From assembly GCA_000499405.2 (NCBI GenBank), contig HG738137.1, positions 20,298,603 to 20,362,602 on the forward strand: a stretch of DNA of 64,000 nt. The letters are read 5' to 3'. This document shows positions 24,706 through 37,209 of the stretch, piece by piece; positions within the stretch are counted from its first letter, which is position 1; each line of letters begins with the position of its first letter. A program made the position numbers and the translations under genes. This DNA comes from Onchocerca volvulus. Its lineage: Eukaryota > Nematoda > Chromadorea > Rhabditida > Onchocercidae. The notes below the pieces were generated by a model. The model did no database searches. It was not told the origin of the DNA and saw only the letters and a program-made list of their open reading frames with translations.

Positions 24706-27700
24706 AAATGTCGGCTAAGTATCATAAAACGTGAAGTTCGTCAATCATTAGCGAATGAAAGTGAACGAATCGATGATGACTTAATTGATCGATGTGTTGA
24801 AGTTGGCGTCGGAGCAGTTGGAACTTCAAGTCCTATTCGATTGATAGGCGTTGCATACAATCTCTACAAGCAACAACTCCAAGTAATTTTAGAAATAATC
24901 ACAAAAGAAGTATTTTTGTAGAAATATAATTATTAATTGACTCAAAGAAGTATTGAGAAAAAGAAAAAACGGAAAGAAAACGAAAAAAAAAACGGAAAAA
25001 CGAAATTTCAAATTCAAAAATTCCACAGAAAACAAAATCAATTTGATAAGAGATTAAAGGAAAGATTATGCCTTTTTTTTTTTCTCGTTCTAGTCGAGCG
25101 ATCTTGAAAAAGAACGAGCAGGACGTAAGCATTTCGCTTTAAAATTTCTGGATGAAACAATAGCTGATGTTGATCGAATTTTTTGTTACATTATGTACAA
25201 ACTACCTGATGGAACGGTAAGTGTTGATTTGTGATTGAAAACTTGACAGATTCATAAAACTTTGTGATAAATTGACTCTTCCCTCAGTAATGTTGAATAT
25301 TCAACGCCAATTGATAGAAGTTACTGAGTAATGAAAACTTAGCAGGTTCCCAAAAATTTATCGTAAATTGATCTTCCCCTCAGTAATGTCGAATATTCGG
25401 CAGCGATTATTAGAAAATGAATGAATATTCATCTAGTTGGACCAATACAGCATTCAAGTCATTCAAGAAGAAAATGTTGTTTTCTAATTTTAAAAATTGA
25501 ATTGTTGATTTTGGAACTGAAAGATATCATCCTGTGAACTTGAATTAGCTTTGTTTTTATGAGATTCAACTTTTTAATGATGAAAATTTTTGCACGCTTC
25601 ATGCAAGGTAAATTGAGGTTTGACACGTCGAACTATTTACTGCTCATCAATCTTAATAGAAATTATTTCGAAAGAAAGAAAAGATTCGTAGAGAATAGAA
25701 GTTTTGTTAATAGTATACTGTAATCTGTATAAAATGAATAAGTGAACAATTTGTTGTAGCCAACGCCAACAAAGAAAATTCGTGAAGTCGTAAATGAAAC
25801 GAAATGCACCGATTTGGAAGAATGGAAAGAAAAAGCATACGCTACTTTTGCTGCAATACCACCAGTAAAAGTTGATGTGAAGATCGTACTTCAAGATCTC
25901 TATATTGCATCATTGCGATCGCTTATTCATAACGATTTCCATATGTTAAAGGAAAAAGATGTTTGTTTTGAATATTTCAATCGATCTTGAAATTCTAAGA
26001 TACAAACTTATGTCTACCACTTATCAATCAGACTTTATCGCCTAATTTTCAAGAATACTCTTAGCAGCAAGCGATGAAATCATATATTAAAGCATAATTG
26101 GCATAAATCTGTTTGAATAGTAATATGTAGAAATTATGCGACTTTCAACTTAATTATTCGTAACTGGATAAATTAGATGGAATATTTTTAATTTAGTAAA
26201 ACTACATATTACTTTTTAGATTGATTGTTTAGTGGTTTACTCGGAATTTCTGGATTTTGGATTTGATTTGAAAAGATTGCTTCCACTATTTGATGACGAG
26301 ACAATGATCATCATCCAGAATCCTTCAGTTCTTTCAATTTCAATGGATGTTTTCGCCCGAATACACAAATGGAGATGCAAGGGTAATTGTAGGCTTCCTC
26401 TTTGCGAAAAACGGAGTATAATGATATATTAGGATTGACATTTTACAAAACTATTAATTAAAACCAAAAAGAAAAGATGATTGATTGATTGATAGTGAAT
26501 CTGTATTAAGTTGAATAGCATTTCCTGTTTTTTGAAATTTTTAATGTTCTTCGCTAAAAAATTCTTTTTACAATGATGAAATGAACTTAGCCTTACTATC
26601 AAGTTGTTTATTATTCAATATTTTCTTAATTAGTCGTAGGAAAGCTTTTAAATATCGATGAACCTATTGCGTGATTCCTGTGTGATTGCAGAATCACGTG
26701 TTTGCGTAGCCTGCGACACGGATGGGTTAACCATATCGGGATTGATTGTGGCACGTTATTTATCACTTTCTACTCGATGCAGTCACGAAGATGCGATTAA
26801 AGCTGTCAAAATTTCGCACGAATCCTTTTTCCCACTTCCATACGCAAAAGTTGATTTCCTCAGTGCCGAATTTGAGGTACTTTATCAATTTTTTTTCAAA
26901 TGAATTCATGGTGATAGATACTAAAGCATGTGTTTCAGTTTCAGTTTTGTAAACAAAGTATTTATTCTAGAAAAAATTTAATCTATTCGAGATAAGATAA
27001 TGAAAACTTCTGCAATATTAATTGTGGTTTTTCGTGTTCAGCAGTCCTTCTTGAATTGAGCTTCGAAAATATTCTTAAATGATAGAGGAATTAATTAGAT
27101 GCCATGAGATTGTTATAAAAAACCTTTTCAACTTAAATTTACTGTTTTCAGGAAGAAGAAGCGGATCAATTCGAACTCCAAGCTCCATCGTCTGACTCTA
27201 AGAAAAACTTTGATCGCTGTATGCTTCAGAATTGCATTCGTGTATATGGGAACTCATTATAAAGTTAACATTTGATTACTTGTCTAAAAGAAACTCTGAT
27301 CTCGTGCGGATATATCGGTTCTTCTATATTAAAATTCTCTGCAGACTTCAGAACATTTTCACTATCAAATTTAAAATGCAGGAATTTCCTAAATATGCAT
27401 GTAATATCGCTGGTATGCCAAGTTGCAAAAGTCATATGAAAAATGAAGCGATAAGTTGCTGTAGTATATTTACAATTACTTTGCAATGCGAAGTGACACT
27501 TTCGATACTTGCGATGCGACAGTTACATTTGCGATGTAAATAATTCACTGTTTTTAGTAGTATTTTTTGCAGGCATCTTGTCTTAGTGTCAACAGAATGA
27601 TCATCCGAAAATCAGTCTATTTATGACGATTACCGATTTAATTTGATTTCTAAATCAAGTCTTTTATCATTGAATTTTTCATGTATTACTAACTGCTGTT

Positions 27701-28095
27701 TTTTACAAATATTTTTCTTGTGTTTCGAGCGAGTATGAAAATTTTATAGTTTATCCGTTTCGTGTATCTTTGAATAAAGCATCATTTTATTACAAGACAA
27801 TTTGAATACTGTATATTAGTTTTATGATTTCAATTTTTTGAATTTCATATGATAACATAAATGAAATATTTTCAATTGTTTCAGTTGTCAATCGTTTTGA
27901 AAAATTGCGATGTTGTAAAGTAGTGAGGAATAAAAATATAAAATTATATCTATGTTTATGCAACTTATTATTAATGATTATTATTCATCTTTTTTATTTC
28001 CAGGTTGTTCTTTCTCAGATTCGCTGAAAAAGAACTTCAAAAATACAAAATGGAAACAACTAAAAAGAAGTTCGTTTTGCGCAAGCTTGATTTAA
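24706..28095 (+). CDS. Dual-specificity-phosphatase-like protein, degenerate active site (5' end missing)
   Basis: Exons 24706-24882, 25094-25216, 25760-25960, 26220-26382 and 26692-26876 join in phase, then 27152 to about 27219 and 28004-28095. The last donor is uncertain. The first listed exon opens at an acceptor, so the start codon lies upstream and was not found. The N-terminal part (KFLDETIADVDRIF, then a Lys/Glu-rich helix region) has no recognised domain. The C-terminal half fits the DSP fold: CLVVYSEFLDFGFDL as the early strand and loop, DVFARIHKWRCKG as the helix, then VCVACDTDGLTISGLIVARY where active enzymes have the VxVHCxxGxxRS strand and P-loop, and AIKAVKISHESFFPLPYAKVDFL as the following helix. 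The Cys is kept, but the preceding His is Ala and the Arg six residues later is Thr. It is therefore probably a pseudophosphatase or binding protein. The family call is by pattern only. Confidence 0.55.
25237..25415. repeat. Diverged tandem duplication, about 96-bp period
   Basis: Within the intron after 25216, a segment from GAAAACTT at 25237 recurs from 25333 with a constant 96-nt offset. Shared blocks include CAGTAATGT and GAATATTC. Roughly a quarter of positions differ, so the duplication is old. Confidence 0.7.
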
Positions 28096-28689
28096 AAAAA
28101 GCCTAGCTATCACTCTAATGGTAAATATATGCTGTTAAATGTTAGTAATAAATAAATGCAGTAGTTTATTCTAAGAATGCTTTGCAAAAAAATTTTTTCT
28201 TCTCAAAAACTGTTGAGATGAATTTTAAAGAGATAGTTTGTAATTCGGAATTAGAATTGATTCAGTGTACAGATTTCCTTGATTCTTCTCATATAGCCAT
28301 TTAATTTTAAAAAATACAGAAAAAGATTTTTTTTTTTTGCTGAAAAAGATTTGGAACAAACATATACAATCCTGCAGTAGAAAAAAAAAGTAAGTTAAAT
28401 CATAACCAAGTGAAAAATGTTCTTTGTACATATTTTAAAGCTGAAAGGAATGATCGAAGTTATATTTTCTTCATTTTTCGTCAAAAATCAATTTTTTTTT
28501 TTTTTTTTTGAAAATTCCATGCCATTAAAAATGTTTTTTAGTATTAAAGAAACATCATATATTTTGATTGGAAGAGAACTAAATGCATTGTGAAGAAGCA
28601 TGATAAAAAGCAGATTTATTTTATCTAAAAACTATGTATCGCATAATAATTCTGTCAATTAAATATTAACAAAAATTACGTTTCTGATT

Positions 28690-31600
28690 TTACATTCTAT
28701 ATGTATTTCCTTCTTCTGCTATTTGTAATTTAAGTTGAAAAATTTTCATCAGTGATCGCCACATTGCCACTTGAGCAGTTGCTTCCTCTACCGATAACCC
28801 ATTTCCTTGATCTGAACGCCGCAAAACTTCCAGTTCTTTGTTAACACGGCTAATTTCCTTCTGTAAATAAATGTATCTGTATAATTCGAAGTAAAAACAA
28901 ATTGTCATCATTCATTTTTTCAAATTTATAAAAAAAAACCTAAAAAAAAAGCCTCCTTAAATTTAAAGAATTGAAAGCCTTTTTAAATTCCCTTTTAAGA
29001 AGGGAATTTTAGGAGGCTTTTAATTCTTTAACGGATAAAAATTGTTGTATTCTTTTTACGCAGTAACCATTGGCTTGCAAAGCTTTCATTTAAGTTCTCA
29101 TATTTTTTTCAGCAGCGAACCTCTATTTGATTAACCAGCCTTAATCCTTCTTGTCTTAGTTTCTCCGAAATAGTTTTCATGATCTTAATTTCGATTTCAG
29201 CGCGAAAAATTTTTCTCTTTTTCGTAACCATTTCATTTTCCATACTTTTGACATTCTAAAAAAAAATCAAAAAAAAATATTGTGTAAAAGTAAGTCATAA
29301 TTTGTTTCACTTTTTAGATATTTGATTTAACTATAACGGCCATTAAATCCAATAATAGCTAATTATGAACAAAAATGAAGTTTTAAGAAGCTGTCAAAGA
29401 AATAAGAAAACATGTATCAAGAAAATACCTCTTCAATTTCCCTAAATTCACTTTCGAAATTTGCTTCAGTTGCGTCATAATTTCGTTTCTTCGCATCGAA
29501 AAGTTCCTTAGCATCCTTAATAAATTATACATTTTGTGCATGCTTCAGAAGATTTGCAGATTAGCTAAAAGATTCAAAAGAGCGGAATTTTGATCATTCA
29601 GCTGAAAAAAAGGAAATATTTCTGAGCACGAAGAATGGAAATATTTCTTGTAATGCTGGAAGGTACAAAAAAGGTTGTCTACATGTTTTTATTCAAGGTC
29701 TCTTTTCGGTAAGTCTGGTGATGTTCACTTCTCTAAACTAGATGCTTATGCCACAGACGAAATAAATAAGAATATTGCTTATCACAAAGTCAACCGATAA
29801 ATGATAAACATCGCTTTAAAAATTATCATTCAATTTACCAATCCGTAGTATATTTAAAAAATGGAATAATATTACAGTAAGCTGCTTATTTAGTTCAGTG
29901 TTTGATTGTTTTAATGCATCAATTGCCGTTCTTTTTAAATCCATTTGTTGATTTGATTCACTGATCATATCCCGTAATTTTTTCACATCATTTATTTCCG
30001 ATTTTGCCGTTTCAGATTTTTTATCATGGTTTATATTATGTATTTCAATAATCTTTTCTCCATTTTCTTCCTCAAAATGAAAATCATAGAAGATAGAATT
30101 GATTCTAAAAAAGAATAATGAAAGAAGATGAGAAAAAAACTTGACCATCTGTTTGGATAAACAACATAACCAGCAAAACTTTGATCATCACTAACGTCTT
30201 TCTACAAGTGACAGAGAAATAAAATGAAAGGCCACAAAGCATCCTTTTTATTAAATATAAATGTAATTTAAAATTAATAGCCAACTATTTTCTGCATAAG
30301 GATCTTCCACTGATTTGCAAGAATATCTGTAGTACGCGATAGTATGGCATGTTCACTCTTCAAGTCATTTATTTCAGCATGCTTTCGTTTATAGTCTGAC
30401 GTTTTAATGCGTAGCTTGTTGACATAATTCTTAAACTGCAAACATGAAAATCATAAGAAATCTGGCTTATAAAATGATTTTAAAAAGCATTTTAATGTGA
30501 AGTTTAATGCTTTCGCAAATGGTTAGTAGTACTTAATCATTCATAATGAACGTATTCCGTTCGTTGCGCAAATGTAACTTCAACCAGTCAGAGTTGTAGA
30601 ATCTTTAAAATGAGATTTTCCACTAAAAATAATTTGAGAATTCTTTCTATTCATTTTATTCTTAAATTCAATTGTTGAAAGTCTTAAATAAAAAATAAAC
30701 CTGCGTAGTCGTAATCACAAAATCTGTGCCGCCTTTTTCTCGTAAATTATTCTTTTTTGCTTCCACCTTATTTGTGATGTTTTGCAATTCGGAACTACAA
30801 AAAATTATTTCTAAAATTTTAAAACTCAAACATCACTATTCGGTGATAATGATTTGTATAAGTTTTCCGGATTTGCAAAGGATCTCTGTAATGTCATCTG
30901 TCAAATCAATTTTTTTAATTTATATTAATTCACCTTGCCGTAAAGGAAGAATGACAGAACAAAAGATTAGGGAAGACATAATGTTAAAAATTTGTCAACT
31001 ATATTCTTTATTTTAACTTTTCTGCTTGTTAATTTGGCAAATTTTTTTTTTTCTAATTTAAACCAAATACCGCGCTTCCTGCAGCTTTTCAACCAGTTTT
31101 GTTTTCTTTTTATAAATAGCCGATGCCTGATGCCGATAAATTGATAGCTTATCCGTGTTTTCGTCTTTACGATCACGCTCATCTATCAGACCCATAATTT
31201 CTTGATTCATTTTCTCGATCTAAACAATCTTGGGATAGAATAAAAATATTTCATAGTTTAGCATATTTAGAATTTAGAGACCGAGAATAAATCACTTTCT
31301 GTTGCAATTCAACGATATCACTTTTATCCATCGTAGCGATATCAACCACTTTGCTCAGATCAGCAACCAATGCTCTTTTAGCCTCAATTTCTTTGGGCAA
31401 TTTTTCGTTAACCATATAACGATTCGTTTCTACTTCTTCCTATAATTTTAGAACATAATCGATAGTAACAATATATTAGCATCACTTTAGCATTATTGTC
31501 AGATGATTTATATTCAATCAAGATTAAAGATAATATTAACTTATCTCGACTAGTGCAACTGATAACAGATTGTTGTACAGATTAGTTTGGAAGAGATTGA

Positions 31601-34600
31601 TGATATTAAGCGGCAAAATATTTCTATCAAAGTGAGAATGTCGATGATTTGCATTGGTTAATCATTGCTAGCCAGAGCGATGTGAGTTTGCTTGCACGAA
31701 ATTATAAATGATTTTCTACATGCTCTCATCTTAAATTGTCAATCTAAGCATTCTCGCATTTTTGTGATCAGATAAGATTTCGCGAAGAAAAGCAATTAAC
31801 CTTCAAAGCTTTCATTCTTTTCGTTGGATCGACATTTTCACCAGCTGCTTTCACTTCTTCAAGCGAAACATTCAAACGTTGTAGCTTCTGGTCATTGAAT
31901 AAAATCTACAAAATAGAAGTTCGGGAAATAACGTCCTAAAATGATAAAAGTTTAAAATTAACTTACTAAATTCTTTGATTACTTTACTATCTTCAACGAA
32001 TCAATATAAAATCATAGGAAAAGTATACCTTTAACGAATCAATACAATATTTTTTATCAACAATGAACATTACGTTATAGTTACTGAATTGCATGAAGTT
32101 ATGGAATAAGGTTTCTATGACATAAAATCAGTATTTTATATATGACAGTAGTTTGAAAGTTATTTCTTGACTTCTGCCAATTTCTAAAATATTTTTTTTT
32201 CTTATAATTTTCATACAGGGAAATGCATGATTGATTCTCTAGATCTCTTATTTTCCCAGAAAAATATCTGCAAATTGCAGGAAAATTGCATTTGTTTTTA
32301 ATTATGTAATTGCATACATCATTGCTACTGCAGTTGTTCAAGAAGAAAAAAGAGATCATTTTAATCTTCTAGAGTTTTAGTGAAAAGAATTCAAGCTACA
32401 GAATTTAAATTCTTTAATATTTATTTTATGCACCTCTTGCATATTACAATAAATATTCTTTTCGGGAAAAATTTTGCACGATTTTGTTTCACAAGTTTGT
32501 TTTATGCTGATATCAAATTTACTTTTTGGTCGCTGCCTAGTTTGTAATTATTTTACCATGCTCTTATCAATATCTAAATCCCCTGCAATATTCAAAAAAT
32601 CTAATTAAGTATAATTTTATTTTGAATATGTTGGCGGTTCCATTGGTACTTAACAAAATACCTTTTTCACTTAAATAATCTCCTTTAAGAGAAATATCAC
32701 AGAAGTCTTTCACAATAAATCACAAATTAAAACATTGAAAATAATTCATGCATATTATTTGCAATTAGATATTCCTTATTGATGTAATTGTTCTGCACAA
32801 GTTTTGGTCGTTAAACTTTGCAAATAATTTGTGCAGCGAATGCTGCTTTCCTTTTTTATTTAGATCAATTCTGTCTACGATTTGATTAATACCTGTTCCT
32901 ATCATGGACACTTGAATAAAATACTTGGAAAAGATCATGAATTTCCTGAATTCATAATTTTGTTATCTTTCTGTTGTTAATCACTTCCGCCAAATTAGAC
33001 ATCGATCAATACATTTTAAGGCATATAAAAATAATTGAAGTTTTTCCGGAATCAATCTTTTTATAAGTCCGGAACTTTGATGAGAAAAAAAATTACGGTA
33101 ATTTATTGTACCAAATTTTTTTGCTCTAGTCTAAGATGTCCGACTTTTTCCAACTGTTCATTCTCCAATCGGCACTTTTCGGCCAACCATAGCAAGTGAT
33201 CAACATTTGCTATGCCATGAAGTTTATGCTCGATTTTATCAGTTCGCTTGCTCAATTGTTCTTTCTCGATCTTCATAGCATTCAAATCAGCCTGTATATT
33301 CGCCATCAACAACGAATCTTTACGAGCTTCTATGACTTGCGAATGTACCTCCTGAAAGACGCATATGCTGCTCAATAGGTGTGTTTCTTCTATTTCAACA
33401 GCTTTCTTGTTCGATCTTGATCATTTATTTAGTTTCTGAATTGTCTAGGACATTTCCTTCATCTACTCCTTCGTTTTTAAGTTTTGGTGGAGTAACTTCC
33501 ATTTTTTGCAAAATTCAAGTTTTACAGATAAAGATTAATTAATTTAAGAAAGTGAAAAAGCTTCATAGCTTCATTACTTCAGTTATATACAAAAGTAAAT
33601 TCTCACTTTGAACTCTTCCATCAAAGTTGAAATTTGATTCGATAATTCAACTACTTCTGGGTCTTGGAATGCACCTATAAATGATAAGCATTCAGTTTCA
33701 TACATAAATATTATATGATATAGGTAAAGGGTCGAATTTATGTCCTCCTCTTTAATTAATTGAGATTTGATCTTAAAATTAAGCTTCTGCAATTTTCACA
33801 AGTTTGGTTTAATAAATTTTTGATCTTTGATCCAACTTCTTCAAAATACTTTCTTTAATACTTAGCTTCGCACTATAGCAAGTTTAATTTTTTATTATGA
33901 CAGTGTATAGTTCAGCCTAACCACAAAAATTGTTAACAAAATACTATAAAAAGACTAGAAAAAAAAAAAAAAAAGAAGAAAACAATGGTTAAAACCTGGG
34001 ACATCAGTCTTGGTGAGATATTTAGCCAAATATGCTCGCTCTTTTAATACATCCACGTTTTTAAAAATCCATTCCAGTATCGGATAAATCACTGTTTTTT
34101 CCCCTTCCACAATATTACATCTCCATTGTTGCCTGTTTTAGGAGATAAAACAGCAAATAGTCATTTATCATTTGTTTAGACAAATCTTGAGTACTTTAGC
34201 AAAGTGTTTCATTCTGGACAATCGCTTTTTGAATTCCTAATTCTATCGCTCAGTGCTTTTAAGTCTGAATTACAGAAAAACAGTGAAAAATCTGACCAAT
34301 GTTTTGTAAATCTTATCTATTGCTAAAATCTACAGCTCTCTTTTGTAATATAATGCGAATGACTTGTGATGCCTTAAATTTCGAATTTAAATTTTGGAAC
34401 TTTTGAAAATTCAATTTTTTGAGAGATTATAACCAACAATATTTCGTAAAAAACATTTAGAGCATCGAACTGTTCATTTTTCATAAAAAATGGCCGCATT
34501 ATCAATACAACATTGGCTAACTTTGATGAAATGCTTAATAGTTATTATCTTACAACTTTTCGATATCGGCCGGTGGACGGTATTTGAGGACACGAAGAGA

Positions 34601-34801
34601 ATTGAATATACGAAGTGCCGTCACATCGGCTCCTTCTTCACGGATATCTATCGTATTTAACTCTTCGATCCACAGAAGCACATCACTTAGAATTTGCAAC
34701 AATTGCTCATTGGATACCGCATCGAGGCTGATTAAATTCAAATTCATCTTGAATGGTTCATCATTTAAACCATCCACTATCGTTCGCAACTCTGTTGCCA
34801 T
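28690..34801 (-). CDS. ift-81: Intraflagellar transport protein IFT81
   Basis: A core subunit of the IFT-B complex; with IFT74 it binds tubulin for transport into cilia. The start at 34801 gives MATELRTIVDGLNDEPF. Main exons: 34801-34554, 34132-33996, 33674-33607, 33351-33112, 31905-31801, 31439-31296, 31219-31071, 30794-30701, 30435-30286, 30104-29876, about 29516-29430, about 29256-29120 and about 28863-28690. The N-terminal calponin-homology-like domain has LLQILSDVLLWIEE, DIREEGADVTALRI and later VIYPILEWIFKN and LKERAYLAKYL, all diagnostic of IFT81. The rest is continuous coiled coil, including NRYMVNEKLPKEIE and FKNYVNKLRIKTSDYK. The C-terminus is AMWRSLMKIFQLK followed by a short tail. 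Exon content around 29520-29600 is unresolved, and a 1.2 kb intron (31906-33111) separates exons 4 and 5. In nematodes, cilia occur only on sensory neurons. Confidence 0.92.
28965..29026. repeat. Imperfect inverted repeat in an ift-81 intron
   Basis: The arm starting AAAGAATTGAAAGCCT at about 28965 pairs with the arm ending AGGCTTTTAATTCTTT at about 29028, with a few mismatches over about 30 bp and a very short loop (CCCTTTTAAGAAGGG centre). A third partial copy, AAGCCTCCTTAAATTT, sits just before it at about 28949. It may be a MITE remnant or a structured intron element. Confidence 0.7.
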
Positions 34802-35774
34802 TTAACCTGTGGAAAATTTGTAGTCAGAGATTAATTATTACAAATTGTCAGAAATTTTAAAGATTTATAAAAAAATTTAATTATACATAAGTCAATTGAT
34901 TGCTTGAGGAGATGTCAAAATTTCGGATGTTCTAAAAAATCGAACGATCTAATTTCACTATGTTCAAAGCTATCTTATTATATGATAATTTGAACTTGTT
35001 TAAATATTCAAAAAAGTTTTTTTTGACAATGTAAGGAAAAGTGATAATAAAAATTAAAAATCTAAAAATAAAATTCAATTTCTACATGGATTTATAAATT
35101 ATTTGTATAGAATTCCTATTTTTACTGTGACTATTTCTTTAGATCACATTGACATCAAATATCTATAAATAAAAGCCAAGGAAATCTATCAATTACAGGG
35201 TATATCAATTGCCGTCATAAATAAAAATATTTAAAAATCTTCCGTTGTTTCCACAAACTTGCCATTCTGGAAGCTTTTCTTACATCAAAAATTAGACGAA
35301 TTTCTTGGAGTTTTTCAAGTTTCTTGAAGTTTTCCAAAAAAATCAAGAGTAAAACTATTATTATATGTTTAAGAATAGCAAATAACATGGCAGATTAGAG
35401 AGTGGAGAAATGAAAAAGAAAGAATCATTATTCAATCCAACGTTTTAGTATCATGTTGCCATAGTAATATATGGTAAAATGTACCATTTGAGATTACTCG
35501 CTTACTCTTTTCAAACATCACATCGCTGAATGGCCTAGGCAATAAATGTGCCAATGGCCCAACTATATATAAAGCGACATGATCAAAATTGATTTTTGAA
35601 TCCCTCATTGATAGTTTTCGGTCTAAGCCTGGCCATTTTTAAGAACTTTTCGAGAAAAAGAAATAAAAACAAAATTTCTGTGAGTGAATCGATACTTTTG
35701 AAAAATAAATTTATCCACAAATTATTTAAACAATTAAGTTTGATAATTAACTCGATGAAGTGTTAGCATCATTG
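34802..35774. other. Upstream flank of ift-81
   Basis: AT-rich sequence between the ift-81 start and an unassigned minus-strand exon. It should hold the ift-81 promoter. I looked for an X-box (RFX site, the usual ciliary gene element) and saw no convincing match near the start. No other feature is recognised. Confidence 0.4.
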
Positions 35775-36104
35775 CTAGAAAATAAACTTTGCTGAGATTA
35801 ATTTATTGCATTTCAATCTTAGTGCCCTCATTAAATTTAGAGCACTATTGTTCAAGTTACATTTTTCAGGCTCATTGTGCATCATCGGCTCATCGGGCTT
35901 TGGCGCCGAGTTTATCAGCATGGGAACTCCGTTATAACCTGCTTTGGCTACGTGTTCTACGTCATTAAACCTGATCATGCTTGACAGATGTTTATCGTGA
36001 AAACCGAAGAGCTTCTTATGTGGCTGTCTACTGAGTTCGTTTTTATCGTATCCTCGATGTATCTCATAACAGTCGTAATTCAGGAATGAAAATTTTATTA
36101 CATT
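35775..36104 (-). CDS. Unassigned open exon, nematode hypothetical protein
   Basis: Read on the minus strand, a frame stays open from just after a TGA near 36105 to TAG at 35777-35775, about 109 codons. An internal ATG at 35978 gives 67 residues (start MIRFNDVEHVAKAGY), but the codons before it (LNYDCYEIHRGYDKNEL, then KKLFGFHDKHLSS) look equally protein-like. This may therefore be a terminal exon of a spliced gene with exons further right. The composition is mixed and polar, with none of the Phe/Ile/Lys bias of chance ORFs here. No domain is recognised and no partner exon was found up to 37200. A pseudogene is possible. Confidence 0.4.
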   Translation of the reverse strand, partial: NVIKFSFLNYDCYEIHRGYDKNELSRQPHKKLFGFHDKHLSSMIRFNDVEHVAKAGYNGVPMLINSAPKPDEPMMHNEPEKCNLNNSALNLMRALRLKCNKLISAKFIF

Positions 36105-37209
36105 CTCTCACGAAATATGATGTGAAAGTTCGTTCATAAATTTGCAAAGTTCGTACGTTTCATCTTTTTTTCTTTGTTTTCCTCACTATTTGAAGAGACG
36201 ATTTCGTTGTTCGGTATTCTATCAGTTGAGATTTGAGAATGAAGTATTAAAGTGAGTGATATCTCTGTCAAAGCCAGGTCACCCACATTTTATGTCAAAA
36301 ATATTAGAACCAACCTCTATTGGTCGCCCGCATTGTATGTGTAAAATTACATAAAATTTAAGGGGCTGATTAAAATTTTTTTTTCCAGACAGGTAAAAAT
36401 TTTGATCGATCATATTGGTATATTCTTCATATTTGATCGTCAGAGAACGGCAGAAAATTATTGAAGTTAGTTGCCCACTGCCCGTATTGATTCGATCTAG
36501 TAATTGCTAGGAATACCAGTAAAGGTTCTGTAAATGTTATTCTTACTGCTACTAAATCAAGGCTTAGAAGGAAAATGTAAAACAACGACTTTTTTTCAGT
36601 AACATTGAATCGAAATTCTTCTCACATATTTTCAGTAGGAAAGCTATCATTTATTAACTGAAATTCAAACCATACGGTAGCCAAATTAGTGCATTCTCCC
36701 AATGATCTAGGTAAGCAAAAATGTAACAGGTAGTAATTTTTGCAATAATTGAAAATTTTTATTAGCAGAAATTTCAGCATCTTGACTCAGTTGTCCTGTT
36801 AGCAGAATAAAAAAAAATAAAAAATTTTGTTATATAATTTTGTTTTGAATTTTGAAATTTTCATATGTTTGTTGTTGAAAAGCATTTGTCGATATCTCCC
36901 TTAAGATAGTCCTAATAATTGCTAGATTTTTGGAAATTCTTAAAACTTGGAGAGATTTTATTCTTTCCTCTCGTATATTTCGTTTCATTCTTTGATTATT
37001 AATTAGGTTAAATTATTTCAGTTTTTGAATGTTTTGAAAAATTAATAGAATAATTCCGTATTTACTGAGGTCAAAAATGTTTAAAGGAAAACCGGTTTTT
37101 AACTATGTTTGAACAAAGCGAAACCCAAATTGATATTTTTGCACATTAAGAAATTTTAAATGAAAATTTTTTAATTGATAAGTAATTCTGACATACTTGT
37201 TTTTTGCAG
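36105..37209. other. Intergenic upstream of syntaxin gene
   Basis: About 1.1 kb of AT-rich DNA. No coding segment, repeat or RNA gene is recognised. It likely contains the syntaxin promoter. Confidence 0.45.

Noticed and set aside
32099..33112. ORFs in the large ift-81 intron as extra exons
   Set aside because: Composition is chance-like, and no coiled-coil sequence continues the IFT81 alignment there.
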